64,000 bases of DNA from Lentisalinibacter sp035655155 (GTDB taxonomy: Bacteria; Pseudomonadota; Gammaproteobacteria; Steroidobacterales; Woeseiaceae): NCBI GenBank assembly GCA_035655155.1, contig DASRVH010000156.1:54678-118677 (forward strand), written 5' to 3'. Below are positions 1 through 10,131 of this stretch, piece after piece (positions within the stretch are counted from its first letter, which is position 1; every line of letters starts with the position of its first letter). The notes beneath the pieces were generated by a model. It ran no database searches. It was given only the letters and a program-made list of their open reading frames with translations, and was not told where the DNA came from. The translations under genes and the position numbers were made by a program.

Positions 1-2
1 TC

Positions 3-1553
<1,551 letters not shown>

Positions 1554-1590
1554 TTGGCGGCAGCGGCCGGCCCGGAGGTATGCTGGCGGC

Positions 1591-3057
1591 ATGCAGAAGC
1601 TCAGCCTCCTCGACGCCACGTTCCTCTACGCAGAGACGGACAACACGCCCATGCACGTGGCCGGGCTGCAGCATTTCGAGCTGCCGCCCGACCAGGACGC
1701 CGACGCCTTCTACGAATCGCTGAAGCGCTTCGTCGAGGCGCGGGCCCACCTGGTGCCGTTCATGCTGCGGCGCCTGCGCCCCGCGCCGCTGGGCATGGAT
1801 CATCCCGTCTGGGTTCTCGATACCACCTTCGACATCGACTACCACGTGCAGCGGGTCACCCTGCCGGCGCCGGGCACGACGGAGCAGCTGGAAGAGGCTG
1901 CCGCCGAACTCCACTCGCAGCCGCTCGACCGGGCCCGCCCGCTCTGGCGATGGTGGCTCATCGACGGCCTCGAGTCGGGCCGCGTGGCCTGGTACACCCA
2001 GTATCACCATGCCTGCCTTGACGGCATGGGCGGGCAGGCCATATTCGAGATCTTCTTCGGCCCCACGCCGGAGCCGCCGCCGGTGCCCGTCGCACCGGAG
2101 GAGATGGACGAGGAGGACCCGGGTACCTGGGGCCTGCTGCGGGACACGGCGCTGCGCTTCGGCGCCAATCCCGTGCGCTTCGCCCGCATGCTGCCGGACC
2201 TCGCGCGCACCACCCAGGACCTGGCGACGCGGGCGTTCCGCTCGGTCGGCGGCATGAGGGCCGTCATGCCGCGGGTGCCGCGCACGCGCTTCAGCGTCGC
2301 CATCGGCCCCGAGCGGGCCCTGGCGCTCGGCTCCATCCCGCTGACGCCGCTCAAGGCCATCGGCAGGGAGCACGGCTGCACCGTCAACGATGCCTTCCTG
2401 GCCGTGTGCGCCGGCGGGCTGCGCAGCTACCTGGAGCAGCTCGGCGAACTGCCGGAGCGCTCGCTGGTGGCGGGCACGCCGGTGTCGGTGCGCAAGCCCG
2501 GCGATACCAGCCTGCACAACCAGGTGAGCATGCTGATGTGCGACCTGGCCACGGACCGCGAGGATCCCGTCGAGCGGATGAAGGCCATCCGCGAGTCCAT
2601 TGACGGCGGCATCGAGGTGGTGCGCCAGCTCGACAACGTGCATCTCGGCGATCTCACCGTGCTCGGGCTGCCCATCGCGTTCCAGGGTGTGGCCACGCTT
2701 GCCAACCGGCTCCGCCTCGGCAGCATCATCCGCCTGCCGATGAACCTGGTGATCTCCAATATCCCCGGCCCCCGGCAGACGCTGTATCTGAACGGGGCCC
2801 GCCTGCTCACCCACTATCCGGTGTCGATCCCGAGCCACGGCAACGCGCTGAACATCACCGTGCAATCCTACGGCGAGCGCATGGACTTCGGTCTCGTCGC
2901 CTGTCGGCGGACCGTGCCGGATGTGCACACGCTGCGGGATCACGTGCTGCAGGCGTGGGACGAGCTGCAGCGGGCGGCCGGCAAGACGCCCGCGCCGCCG
3001 CTGCCCGTGGAGCCCCCTGCCCGTCCCGCGTCCGGACCTCGCCAGACCCTGGCTTAA
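1591..3057 (+). CDS. Wax ester synthase/diacylglycerol acyltransferase (WS/DGAT), copy 1
   Basis: 488-residue acyltransferase of the WS/DGAT family, which transfers acyl-CoA to fatty alcohols or diacylglycerol to make wax esters or triacylglycerol. The catalytic HHxxxDG motif is HHACLDG at residues 139-145. The N-terminus MQKLSLLDATFLYAE and the C-terminal NxxxSNIPGP region (near residue 390) are typical, and the length is normal. A GGAGGT Shine-Dalgarno lies 11 bp before the ATG. It is one of three paralogues in the window. Substrate preference (wax ester or TAG) cannot be read from the sequence. Confidence 0.93.
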   Translation: MQKLSLLDATFLYAETDNTPMHVAGLQHFELPPDQDADAFYESLKRFVEARAHLVPFMLRRLRPAPLGMDHPVWVLDTTFDIDYHVQRVTLPAPGTTEQLEEAAAELHSQPLDRARPLWRWWLIDGLESGRVAWYTQYHHACLDGMGGQAIFEIFFGPTPEPPPVPVAPEEMDEEDPGTWGLLRDTALRFGANPVRFARMLPDLARTTQDLATRAFRSVGGMRAVMPRVPRTRFSVAIGPERALALGSIPLTPLKAIGREHGCTVNDAFLAVCAGGLRSYLEQLGELPERSLVAGTPVSVRKPGDTSLHNQVSMLMCDLATDREDPVERMKAIRESIDGGIEVVRQLDNVHLGDLTVLGLPIAFQGVATLANRLRLGSIIRLPMNLVISNIPGPRQTLYLNGARLLTHYPVSIPSHGNALNITVQSYGERMDFGLVACRRTVPDVHTLRDHVLQAWDELQRAAGKTPAPPLPVEPPARPASGPRQTLA

Positions 3058-3208
3058 CCCTCGCAGCGCCGCTTAGCTCGTCTGCGCCTCCCGCGCCTTG
3101 CGGCGCCGCTTGTTCGCGCCGAAGGTCAGGCTCTGGGCGTTGATGTCGAGATCCAGCGCCAGCAACTCCCAGGTCTCCGGCCGGCGGCTACCAGTTTCGA
3201 CGGATCGA

Positions 3209-5719
3209 TCAGGTGGGGCGAGCCTCGGCAAGCAGATCCCGGGCCGCTACCGTCTCCCGATGATCGTCGCCGAGGGCGTAGACGAGATGGGGTAGCGCGG
3301 AATCGAGGTCCGCCGCCGCTCCGGCACTGTCACCGGCTCCGAGCCGGATCTCCGCACGTTGAACGAGTGCGCGGCCGAGATAGATGCTCCCCGTGGAATC
3401 GGGACGGGCGTGTTCCCTCAGCCGCTCGATCAGCCCGTCGACGAGTTCCCGCGCCGTGGCGTAGTCGGCGCGCAGGCGGTAGACCTCGGCGCCTTCGACC
3501 AGCGCCGAGATGAGGCCGGGGGTCTCCCGGGCCTGCGGATAGCCGGCATCGGCCAGCAGCGCGTCGATCTCGCGGGCCGCCGTCTCGAGGTTGCCGAGGC
3601 CACGGTGCACCTTCACGCGATTAACGCGGATACTCATGGCGAGTGCCCGGTCGGCTTCCGGGTTTTCCAGGAGGGCCTCGGCGGCGTCCAGGCTCTGCGT
3701 TGCACGCTTGAAGGCCTCGCCGGCCATGTGGACGGTGGCCATCCCGAGGTTCACGCGCGCCGCCACGAGTTTATTGCCGTCGGCCTCGGCTAGCGCCAGG
3801 CTCTGGGTGTAGACGGCCTCGGCCTTGTCGAGGCTCCCCACGGACACGAGCAAACTGCCGTACTGGGCGAGCAGCGATGCCGCGCCGCGTCCCGCAAAGC
3901 CGCTGGCGCGCATGCGGCCGACGAGGTCGTCGAACGCATCGAGCGCCTCGGGTATGCGGCCGAGATTCTTTAGCACCACCGCCTTGTTGGCGGCGACCCG
4001 CTGGTAGCCGAGGGTCGCTCCCCGGCCCGTCGACTCGAGCAGCTCGAGCACCTCGTCCAGATACCGGATGGCCTCGTTCGGTCTGCCTTCGTTGAAATGG
4101 CGGAACGCGATGTCGTTCAGCACGAGCCCGCGCAGGTTGGTGCCCGGCGCCGGGTGCGCGTCGAGCAGGCGTTGCGCGGCGAACATCGTGGCCAGCGCTT
4201 CGTCGTTCCGGCCCGCCTGAACCTCGGCACGCGATCTTGCGCGCAGGCACTCCACGCTGGTGTCGATGTCGGGAGCCGTGAGCGACGCATAGAGAGCCAG
4301 GCCCTCGGCGAGCCGCTCGGCCGAGCGGTCGGGGTCCTGCATCATGGTCGTGCGGGCCCGTCGGCAGAGCACTGCGGCGAGCACATCGGCCTCGCCGTGG
4401 TCACGGGCAATGCGCTCGGCTTCCTGCAGCAACTCGGCTTCGCGCTGCCGCTCGCCCAGGCTGGAATACCGGCGCGATACGTCGAACAGCACGGACGCCA
4501 TGAACGGCTGATCCGTGCCGAACTGGTTCTCCAGGAGGCTGCGGCCCCGGTCCAGGAGTTCGACAGAAGTGAGCGCGCCGTCGCCCGTCTCCTCCATCAG
4601 CAGGCTGTAGAACTCGTTGCTGGCCTGGACCCGCTGCTGCTGGTTTACGGCGATGCCCTGCTGCCGTTTCGCTTCCACCATCTGCCAGCTCGTGATGAGC
4701 GTGGCGGCAACGAGCGCCACCACAGTCAGCATCGCTCCTGCCACGCCGCTCCGATTGCGCTGGACGAATTTCCGCAGCCGATACCCGGAGCGCTGACCGG
4801 CTGCGCTGACGGGATAGCCGGACAGGTAGGCTTCCAGGTCTCTGCGCAGAGCGTTCGCGTCGCGGTAGCGATCGCCCGGGTCCGCACGCAGGCACTGTTC
4901 GACGATCAGCGTGACTTCGCGCGGCAGGGACTGCCGCACAGCACCCGGCAGGGTGAGCGGCCGGCCGTCGACGGAACGCTGGATGGCATCGGTGAGCGTC
5001 TCTCCTTCGGTCGGCAGGCTGCCGCCGAGCACTTCGGCCATCAGCAGTCCGAGCTGGTAGACATCGGAGGCGATCGAGATCGGCTTGCCCAACAGCTGTT
5101 CGGGGCTCGCGTACCGGGGCGTCATGGCGCCCGCGCGGGTCAGGTGTCCGGGTTCGTCCTCGAGCAGCTTCGCGATGCCGAAGTCCAGCAGCTTGACCCT
5201 GCCGTTCGTCGTGACGAGCACGTTGGAAGGCTTGATGTCGCGATGCACTACCAGATTCGCGTGCGCGAAAGCGACGGCGTCGACGACGTCGATCAGCAGG
5301 CGGATCCTGTCGGCCAGCTTCAGCGAGCGCTCGTCGCAATAGCGCGTGATCGGGCTGCCCTCGACCAGCTCCATCACGATGTAGGGCCAGCCCTCGGCCG
5401 TCAGTCTCGCGTCGTACAGCTGCGATATGTGGGGATGATTCAGGCCCGCGAGGACGCTCTGCTCCTGCATGAAGCGTTCGCGCATGGCCGGGCTGAAGCC
5501 GCTGATCGTGGACAGCTTTATCGCGACGTCCCGCTCGAAGCTGCCGTCGATACGGGAGGCGCGGTAGACGCGGCTCATGCCGCCTTCGGCAATGAAGTCG
5601 GTGATCCGATAGCCGTCGAGTTCGCGGTCGACCAGGGTTTCCTGCTCCCCGGCCGACAATTCCGAAAGTATCCCGAGGCCCGCTCCTGTCGAGAACGGGT
5701 CTTCGTCAGAGCCTCTCAT
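3209..5719 (-). CDS. Serine/threonine protein kinase with TPR sensor region
   Basis: 836-residue Hanks-type kinase (PknB-like). The kinase domain covers about residues 37-300: glycine loop AEGGMSRVY, Lys68 in VAIK, HRD at 159-161, DFG at 179-181 and SPE at 205-207. One predicted transmembrane helix (about 325-345) follows. The rest is helical TPR-like repeat, presumably periplasmic. The frame continues upstream without a stop, but ATG 5719 is preferred because AAAGGAG lies 11 bp before it and a longer form would run into the divergent hydrolase gene. Partners and substrates are unknown. Architecture of this type often sits beside an ECF sigma factor, but none is seen here. Confidence 0.92.
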   Translation of the reverse strand: MRGSDEDPFSTGAGLGILSELSAGEQETLVDRELDGYRITDFIAEGGMSRVYRASRIDGSFERDVAIKLSTISGFSPAMRERFMQEQSVLAGLNHPHISQLYDARLTAEGWPYIVMELVEGSPITRYCDERSLKLADRIRLLIDVVDAVAFAHANLVVHRDIKPSNVLVTTNGRVKLLDFGIAKLLEDEPGHLTRAGAMTPRYASPEQLLGKPISIASDVYQLGLLMAEVLGGSLPTEGETLTDAIQRSVDGRPLTLPGAVRQSLPREVTLIVEQCLRADPGDRYRDANALRRDLEAYLSGYPVSAAGQRSGYRLRKFVQRNRSGVAGAMLTVVALVAATLITSWQMVEAKRQQGIAVNQQQRVQASNEFYSLLMEETGDGALTSVELLDRGRSLLENQFGTDQPFMASVLFDVSRRYSSLGERQREAELLQEAERIARDHGEADVLAAVLCRRARTTMMQDPDRSAERLAEGLALYASLTAPDIDTSVECLRARSRAEVQAGRNDEALATMFAAQRLLDAHPAPGTNLRGLVLNDIAFRHFNEGRPNEAIRYLDEVLELLESTGRGATLGYQRVAANKAVVLKNLGRIPEALDAFDDLVGRMRASGFAGRGAASLLAQYGSLLVSVGSLDKAEAVYTQSLALAEADGNKLVAARVNLGMATVHMAGEAFKRATQSLDAAEALLENPEADRALAMSIRVNRVKVHRGLGNLETAAREIDALLADAGYPQARETPGLISALVEGAEVYRLRADYATARELVDGLIERLREHARPDSTGSIYLGRALVQRAEIRLGAGDSAGAAADLDSALPHLVYALGDDHRETVAARDLLAEARPT

Positions 5720-5756
5720 CGCCGATCCTGCTCCTTTCCGTCGTTCGCGCAGGGGC

Positions 5757-5762
5757 GTTATA
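5757..5762 (-). promoter_or_regulatory. Candidate -10 for the kinase gene
   Basis: On the minus strand the sequence reads TATAAC, 38 bp before the kinase ATG, a 5/6 match to TATAAT. No convincing -35 is seen at 16-18 bp. It lies in the 193-bp divergent region shared with the hydrolase gene. Confidence 0.3.
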
Positions 5763-5874
5763 CACTGCTCGGCCCGGAGAGACGACACACCGCGTTCCAT
5801 GCTGCGCCGCGACCCCTGCGTGCCCCGGCTCGCCAGGGCGAATTTCGGGCGATTCATCCGCTCTTTGGCCGGAC

Positions 5875-5883
5875 TGCTATAAA
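5875..5883 (+). promoter_or_regulatory. Extended -10 promoter before alpha/beta hydrolase
   Basis: TGCTATAAA is a good extended -10 element (TGnTATAAT-like), 29 bp before the TTG start of the hydrolase. The -35 is weak, which is acceptable for extended -10 promoters. Transcription would start near 5890. Confidence 0.4.
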
Positions 5884-5912
5884 GGACGTCCACTGAAGGA
5901 AGAGGCACGGAA

Positions 5913-6794
5913 TTGAAACCGAGACAACTTGACCGCTTGCTGTGGCGTACCAGCCGGTCTGCGCCTGCCGTTTCCGAGACCCGGATCGTCCGCACGTCGC
6001 TCTCGGATGTCCGGATACGTGATTCCGGCGGCGACCGGCCCGCCATCGCGTTCCTTTGCGATCCGCCCGTCACGGTCGAGGCCTATGACCAGTTGATCGG
6101 GCTCCTGTCTCCCGGGTTTCGCGTGCTGGTCGTCGAGTTGCCGGGTTTCGGATTCTCGGCGCCCCACAGTGCCGGGGCGTACGGATTCCAGGCTGCGGTG
6201 AGTGCCGTCGAGGAAGCGTTGCGATCGCTCCGGCCCGGGCCGCTGGTGCTCGCCGGACCGTGCATCTGCGGCTTCGTCGCCGCAGCGATCGCCCGCCGCG
6301 GTAATCTCGACCTCCGAGGCCTGATTCTGATGCAGACGCCGGATCTCGCGGGGATGCGCGCCTGGACCGAGCGGATGGACCCGAAACGCCGCCTGCGCAC
6401 CCCCTACCTCGGACAGATACTGGTTCGCTGCAACGCGAAACAGCTGGCTCGCTTCTGGATCGGTTACGCGTGCGGACAGAGCTGCGACCATCGACCACTG
6501 GCGTCCGCAACGATTGCCGCCCTCGACGCCGGCGGCGCGTACCCTCTGGCGACCATGCTGCAGGGCTGGGGTGACGATCTCGAGGACAGTGCTATCGACG
6601 TGGCGGCGATGGCGGTATGGGGGCGCGATGACCGGTCTCACCTACACACCGACCCTGAGTCCACGTTACGGCATGTACCGGCGGCGGAAGTGATGCAGTT
6701 CGAAGATTGCGGCCATTTCGTGGAACTGGAGGATGCGTCGGAGTTTGTTTCCCGTATCCGCCCGTTCCTGGAAGGCTGCCTGAGATTCTCATGA
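5913..6794 (+). CDS. Alpha/beta hydrolase with Cys at the nucleophile position
   Basis: 293-residue alpha/beta hydrolase of the epoxide hydrolase/haloperoxidase-like type. The core motif LPGFGFS (near residue 77) and the late motifs WGRDD (Asp239) and CGHFVE (His268) are intact. The nucleophile elbow, usually GHSMGG, reads GPCICG, so Cys117 replaces Ser. Cys nucleophiles are known in dienelactone hydrolases. The TTG start has GGAAGAGG 8 bp upstream and no better in-frame start follows closely. It is divergent from the kinase gene. Substrate unknown. Confidence 0.8.
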   Translation: MKPRQLDRLLWRTSRSAPAVSETRIVRTSLSDVRIRDSGGDRPAIAFLCDPPVTVEAYDQLIGLLSPGFRVLVVELPGFGFSAPHSAGAYGFQAAVSAVEEALRSLRPGPLVLAGPCICGFVAAAIARRGNLDLRGLILMQTPDLAGMRAWTERMDPKRRLRTPYLGQILVRCNAKQLARFWIGYACGQSCDHRPLASATIAALDAGGAYPLATMLQGWGDDLEDSAIDVAAMAVWGRDDRSHLHTDPESTLRHVPAAEVMQFEDCGHFVELEDASEFVSRIRPFLEGCLRFS

Positions 6795-7073
6795 TCCGGA
6801 TGCTGCAATCGGGGGCAAATCGCGCAGCGGCCGGTACTCATTAGAGGTTTCGTGGATCTGCTGGCAAAGGGTGAGCGGGGTCTACTCACTGCGGTGGCTG
6901 GGCTGGCATTGACGGCCGCGACCCGGGTGGCTGTCGCGTTCGTCCATGCTCGACTGACGACAACCGTGCCCCGATCGAAACCGCTTCGCTCGAAAGCGGC
7001 CCTCTTCGTTTGTTGCGGTATGATTTCCGCAGTCGCCTCGAAGGTGACACTCAACGTTGGATGAACGGTAGGT
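6795..7073. other. Intergenic stretch entering the low-GC island
   Basis: 279 bp without a supported gene. A 70-codon frame from GTG 6852 runs across it, but it has no Shine-Dalgarno and overlaps the repeat, so it is not called. The stretch holds a short hairpin (CCGCTT/AAGCGG around 6981-6998) and repeat copy A. Confidence 0.5.
6991..7049 (+). repeat. Island repeat, copy A
   Basis: Begins CGAAAGCGGCC and ends TATGATTTCCGCAGTCGCC followed by TCGAAGGTGAC. The distance from AAAGCG (6993) to TATGAT (7019) is 26 bp, the same as in the other three copies. It lies directly upstream of the PH-domain gene. Confidence 0.6.
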
Positions 7074-7439
7074 ATGAATCTGATGGCGTTTCGGTCTGCA
7101 GTCAATACCTGGTTCTATCTGGTTGTCATCGCCGCAGCCGCTATCGTCATTGCAGCTTTGTTCCCGGTTATGGAGGCAGGAACTTCGGGAGTGATGGCGG
7201 CGGCTGTCGTGAGTGCTGTTGTGGCCATTGGGCTTCCCCTGTGGCTTCGCGCATCCACCAGATACACCGTCACTCATGAATTGGTGACCGTCAGATCGGG
7301 CCCGTTCCGCTGGCAAATACCAAGGTCCGAGATTTCGGAGATTCAGCCGTCTCGCTCCTTCCTGTCGTTACCCGCGCTATCTCTGGATCGACTCAATCCG
7401 GACATTACGGCCTACGAACGAATGGCTACGTGTACGTAA
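7074..7439 (+). CDS. PH-domain (YdbS-like) membrane protein, apparently frameshifted
   Basis: 121 residues as read. Two transmembrane helices (about 14-30 and 38-58) are followed by the start of a bacterial PH domain: RYTVTHELVTVRSGPFRWQIPRSEIS, then SLPALSLDRL. Family proteins continue with an IxYG...VxVSP strand. Here the frame goes into ITAYERMATCT and stops. The missing strand (HYGLRTNGYVYVSSR) is present one frame over and runs to a TGA at 7508-7510, overlapping the next start by 13 bp. A single-base indel near 7398-7402 would restore a protein of about 145 residues. ATG 7083 is an alternative start with better spacing to GGTAGGT. Confidence 0.7.
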   Translation: MNLMAFRSAVNTWFYLVVIAAAAIVIAALFPVMEAGTSGVMAAAVVSAVVAIGLPLWLRASTRYTVTHELVTVRSGPFRWQIPRSEISEIQPSRSFLSLPALSLDRLNPDITAYERMATCT

Positions 7440-7497
7440 GTTCTCGCATCCGACAACACTTTATGAACGAGCAAAGTTGCTCAGTTGATATCAGTTC

Positions 7498-8667
7498 ATG
7501 TTTGGGGTGAGCACGCCTCGACGCCTCGCAGGGCTGCTCGGTATCGTCGCATTATCATTGTTGGCCTACGCGTTCTTTCAACGCGAGAACTCCGAAGGTA
7601 CCGAGATTATCGTTCCTTCCTCGACTTCAGTCGATATCCAGCAAATCGAAGCGAACACGTCACCTCCACCCGAGTTACCCGCGGCAGACTTGCATTCTGC
7701 GTTGACTGAAGTCTGCGCAGACGCTGCCACCGAGCCCGCCGGCGGAGAGTGGACGCAGGAGGAAATTCAGGCGCAGATACACGACTTCAACCAGCAAAAG
7801 CTGAGGTTGTCTCAGAACCTGTCGGCATCTTCGTCTGCGGAGCACTTACACCTGGCGGCCTTGCTAGAGGATGACCCGGCATCACGCGTCGCACTGCTCG
7901 ATAGAGCGATTTCAATTAGTCCATCGGACTCGTTTCTGCTGTGGGGCGCCGTACGAATTTGCTCTGAAGCAGCCGAAGCCACGGCCTGCCCGCTGCGGAA
8001 CTGGGAGCAGCTATTGATCGCCGTTGACGGCCAAAACAGTGAATCTTGGGTCCGAATTGCCGCCAATAGATACGCGGCGAATGAGTATGCTGCTGCACTC
8101 GAAGCGATGCGCTACGCCTCTACGGCCGCAGAAACTCGTGCCTACTGGACCGAAACCATCGAGATGGTCGAGCGAGGTCTTGCCGCGGGTAGCGACATGG
8201 ATTTTCCGGAGCGAGTCGGTATGGCTTTCGGGTTTGCGGCCTCTGAACTTCCGCGCTACGGCGACTACATAAGAATGTGCGAGGATCGGTCTGCACAAAG
8301 TGTGGATTGGGCTTATGCCTGCCTTGCTTATGGCCAGTTGGTGGAGGTTCAGGGGAAGACCGAAATTGGCGTCTCTATTTCTCGCGATCTCCAAAGACTC
8401 GCGCAAGAGGCGCTAGGTGAGGCGGACAAAGCTGCCGAATTAAAACGGCGGCAAGATGAGCGGCGCCAGCAACGGCTCGATTCAATCGAGGAATACAACC
8501 CGGCAATAGAGCGGCTTATCGTCTCGAGCCCGACATTGTTCTCCGCATACATGGCAGCAATCAGAACAAAAGGCGAAGAAGCTGCTCGACGGCAAGTGAC
8601 GGTCGAAATCGAGCGACTCATTGAGCAACAGCCTGGCCTGGCTTGTGAGAAAGTGTGGGTCCGGTAA
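7498..8667 (+). CDS. Hypothetical membrane-anchored helical protein
   Basis: 389 residues, not assigned to a named family. An N-terminal hydrophobic helix (about residues 10-27, LAGLLGIVALSLLAYAFF) suggests an inner-membrane anchor or uncleaved signal. The rest is acidic, alanine-rich and helical, with several AAxxxxxP/W patterns resembling TPR/Sel1 helices and six or more Cys residues (for example ICSEAAEATAC and MCEDRS), which would fit a periplasmic domain with disulfides. Codon use is visibly more AT-rich than in the flanking lipid genes. The ATG overlaps the restored end of the PH gene, suggesting one transcript. Confidence 0.7.
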   Translation: MFGVSTPRRLAGLLGIVALSLLAYAFFQRENSEGTEIIVPSSTSVDIQQIEANTSPPPELPAADLHSALTEVCADAATEPAGGEWTQEEIQAQIHDFNQQKLRLSQNLSASSSAEHLHLAALLEDDPASRVALLDRAISISPSDSFLLWGAVRICSEAAEATACPLRNWEQLLIAVDGQNSESWVRIAANRYAANEYAAALEAMRYASTAAETRAYWTETIEMVERGLAAGSDMDFPERVGMAFGFAASELPRYGDYIRMCEDRSAQSVDWAYACLAYGQLVEVQGKTEIGVSISRDLQRLAQEALGEADKAAELKRRQDERRQQRLDSIEEYNPAIERLIVSSPTLFSAYMAAIRTKGEEAARRQVTVEIERLIEQQPGLACEKVWVR

Positions 8668-8672
8668 TGATC

Positions 8673-8730
8673 GGGAAAGCGACCGTAGCGCTGTTCTGAA
8701 GTAGGATTCCCGTTATCGACTCGAAGGCGA
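8673..8730 (+). repeat. Island repeat, copy B
   Basis: GGGAAAGCGACC, then TAGGATTCCCGTTATCGAC followed by TCGAAGGCGA. AAAGCG (8676) to TAGGAT (8702) is 26 bp. It shares the TCGAAGGnGA tail with copy A and lies just upstream of the 204-residue secreted protein gene. Confidence 0.6.
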
Positions 8731-8755
8731 TTATCGTGTGCATCGATAGGACAGA

Positions 8756-9370
8756 GTGGCAAGCCTCGTTGTGAAGACCAGCTGTATTTGGCCGTTCAGA
8801 GGTGTGCGCGGTTGGCTGCGGCTTATGGTGGTCGTATGCGCCATCGCCTCGGTCTCAACGGGACTTGCTGATGGCGGTAGTAGACAACCGTCTGGCGAAA
8901 TTAAGGAGATAGTCCGTCCGGCGGACGTTGATGAGGTAAGCGGCCTGTCGGGTTGGTTTGACGAAACTTTCGAGCCGGAAATGCACCTCAAGGTGTCCGC
9001 ATTTATCTATATCGACTGGCAGCTCTACGAGTGGGTTGTAGATGGTCGTTCGGGCACTGAGCAGCCTCTGCGTATAAGAATTGACCTCGGAATCACCGAG
9101 CCAGTAGAGATGGAAGTCCAGGAGATATCATGGACCACATCTAATACGGTCACGTCCCTGTCAGGTCCCGTCTATCGCAACGACGTTAACGTGGGTTCCG
9201 GGGTGATTCGCCCGGCGATCCACCGGAAGGAGTTTCGTGGATATATTCGACTACCTGAAGGCAAGTTCGTTATCTCGCCGACACCTCGGTTACCGACGCA
9301 TATTGTCTATCTCAATGACTGGGAGGCCATTCGAAAGGCGGATAATGAGTATCAGCAGCAGGTACGGTAG
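8756..9370 (+). CDS. Hypothetical secreted protein
   Basis: 204 residues from GTG 8756. Residues 17-39 (GVRGWLRLMVVVCAIASVST then GLADGG) look like a signal peptide, so the mature part would be periplasmic or secreted. The mature region is beta-rich with aromatic patterns (FIYIDWQLYEWVVDG; RGYIRLPEGKFVIS) and has no Cys pair or catalytic motif that I recognise. It sits in the low-GC island between repeat B and the HEPN-like gene. The start is uncertain: only a weak ATAGGA precedes the GTG. Function unknown. Confidence 0.6.
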   Translation: MASLVVKTSCIWPFRGVRGWLRLMVVVCAIASVSTGLADGGSRQPSGEIKEIVRPADVDEVSGLSGWFDETFEPEMHLKVSAFIYIDWQLYEWVVDGRSGTEQPLRIRIDLGITEPVEMEVQEISWTTSNTVTSLSGPVYRNDVNVGSGVIRPAIHRKEFRGYIRLPEGKFVISPTPRLPTHIVYLNDWEAIRKADNEYQQQVR

Positions 9371-9563
9371 GAGTTCGTGCCACGACCGGGTTCATGCTTA
9401 GCTGCAGAAAAGTTTTCAGGCATCCCGCTGAGTTTGGGTCTTGGCCGAACTGAGACGGCTTCTTGGTTTGAGCTAAAGTCCCTCCTACTGACGCGTTCTG
9501 GACGTTGCGCGAACATCCTGACCGAATCAGTCGAGCTCGAGGTGCTCTAGCAGGTGCTGGAAA

Positions 9564-9971
9564 ATGGCTGACAACCAGATTAATGAAAAGGGTGCGCGAG
9601 ACTACATTAGGGCGGCTCGAACGCTCAACGATCATCTTTCCGAGCACAACGCTGTCGGGCCGCTAAGTCATTGCCAGGGCCAAGCGATTGAGATTGCGCT
9701 GAAGGTGTGTATCGAAAAGCGCGGTGGTCGAATACCAAAGGGCCCCCAAGGTCACAATCTCGAATTTCTGTGTGAGAAGTGCCCTGACTTAGATCTGTCT
9801 GCGAATGAGCGTGATATCTTGGAATGGTTGAATCAAGAATATATTGGGACTGGAGAGTTGAGCTATCCAAGCAGGTATCGCCCGAACGCCGGGCGAGTGC
9901 TACTCCGACCCGGACAAGTTGATATTGAATCGCTGCTGGAGGCGATCTTGCGGCAGCAGGTCCCTTCCTGA
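9564..9971 (+). CDS. HEPN-like domain protein
   Basis: 135 residues with the pattern of small HEPN proteins: ARDYIRAARTLNDH in helix 1, CQGQAIEIALKVCIEKRG in the central amphipathic helix, then GHNLEFLCEKCPDLDLSANE and a final helix after SRYRP. HEPN proteins are often RNases or partners of nucleotidyltransferases in toxin-antitoxin and defence loci. The catalytic Rx4-6H motif is not clean: the nearest is R-IPKGPQG-H with seven residues between. No MNT-type nucleotidyltransferase is next to it. A GCTGGAAAATG context gives a weak ribosome site. Assignment is by pattern only. Confidence 0.55.
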   Translation: MADNQINEKGARDYIRAARTLNDHLSEHNAVGPLSHCQGQAIEIALKVCIEKRGGRIPKGPQGHNLEFLCEKCPDLDLSANERDILEWLNQEYIGTGELSYPSRYRPNAGRVLLRPGQVDIESLLEAILRQQVPS

Positions 9972-10039
9972 GAGTGTCCGTCCATCGTCGCTGCCTTTCA
10001 GTCCTGGAAGCAGCGACCTGCTCACGGCTCCTTCTAGTC

Positions 10040-10092
10040 GGAAAACGGCCATTGCAGCCCTCTGATGTATGATTTCCGGAGTCGACCCTTTT
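10040..10092 (+). repeat. Island repeat, copy C
   Basis: GGAAAACGGCCATTGCAG, then TATGATTTCCGGAGTCGACC. AAAACG (10042) to TATGAT (10068) is 26 bp. The second half matches copy A almost base for base. Confidence 0.6.
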
Positions 10093-10131
10093 CAGCCGGT
10101 CAGATTTCAACGTATAGCCATCGCTTAGCTA

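Noticed and set aside
4097..5896. 599-codon plus-strand frame opposite the kinase
   Set aside because: Antisense shadow; the kinase motifs on the minus strand are complete.
7047..7060. ACTCAAC-GTTGGAT as an integron attC site
   Set aside because: The two halves are directly abutted rather than separated, and the motif is not repeated at the other copies.
6852..7064. 70-codon GTG frame before the PH gene
   Set aside because: No ribosome site, overlaps repeat copy A and has no recognisable pattern.
9500..9550. Fifth copy of the island repeat before the HEPN-like gene
   Set aside because: Only TGA...AGTCGA.C matches and the AAAGCG half at the 26-bp position is missing.
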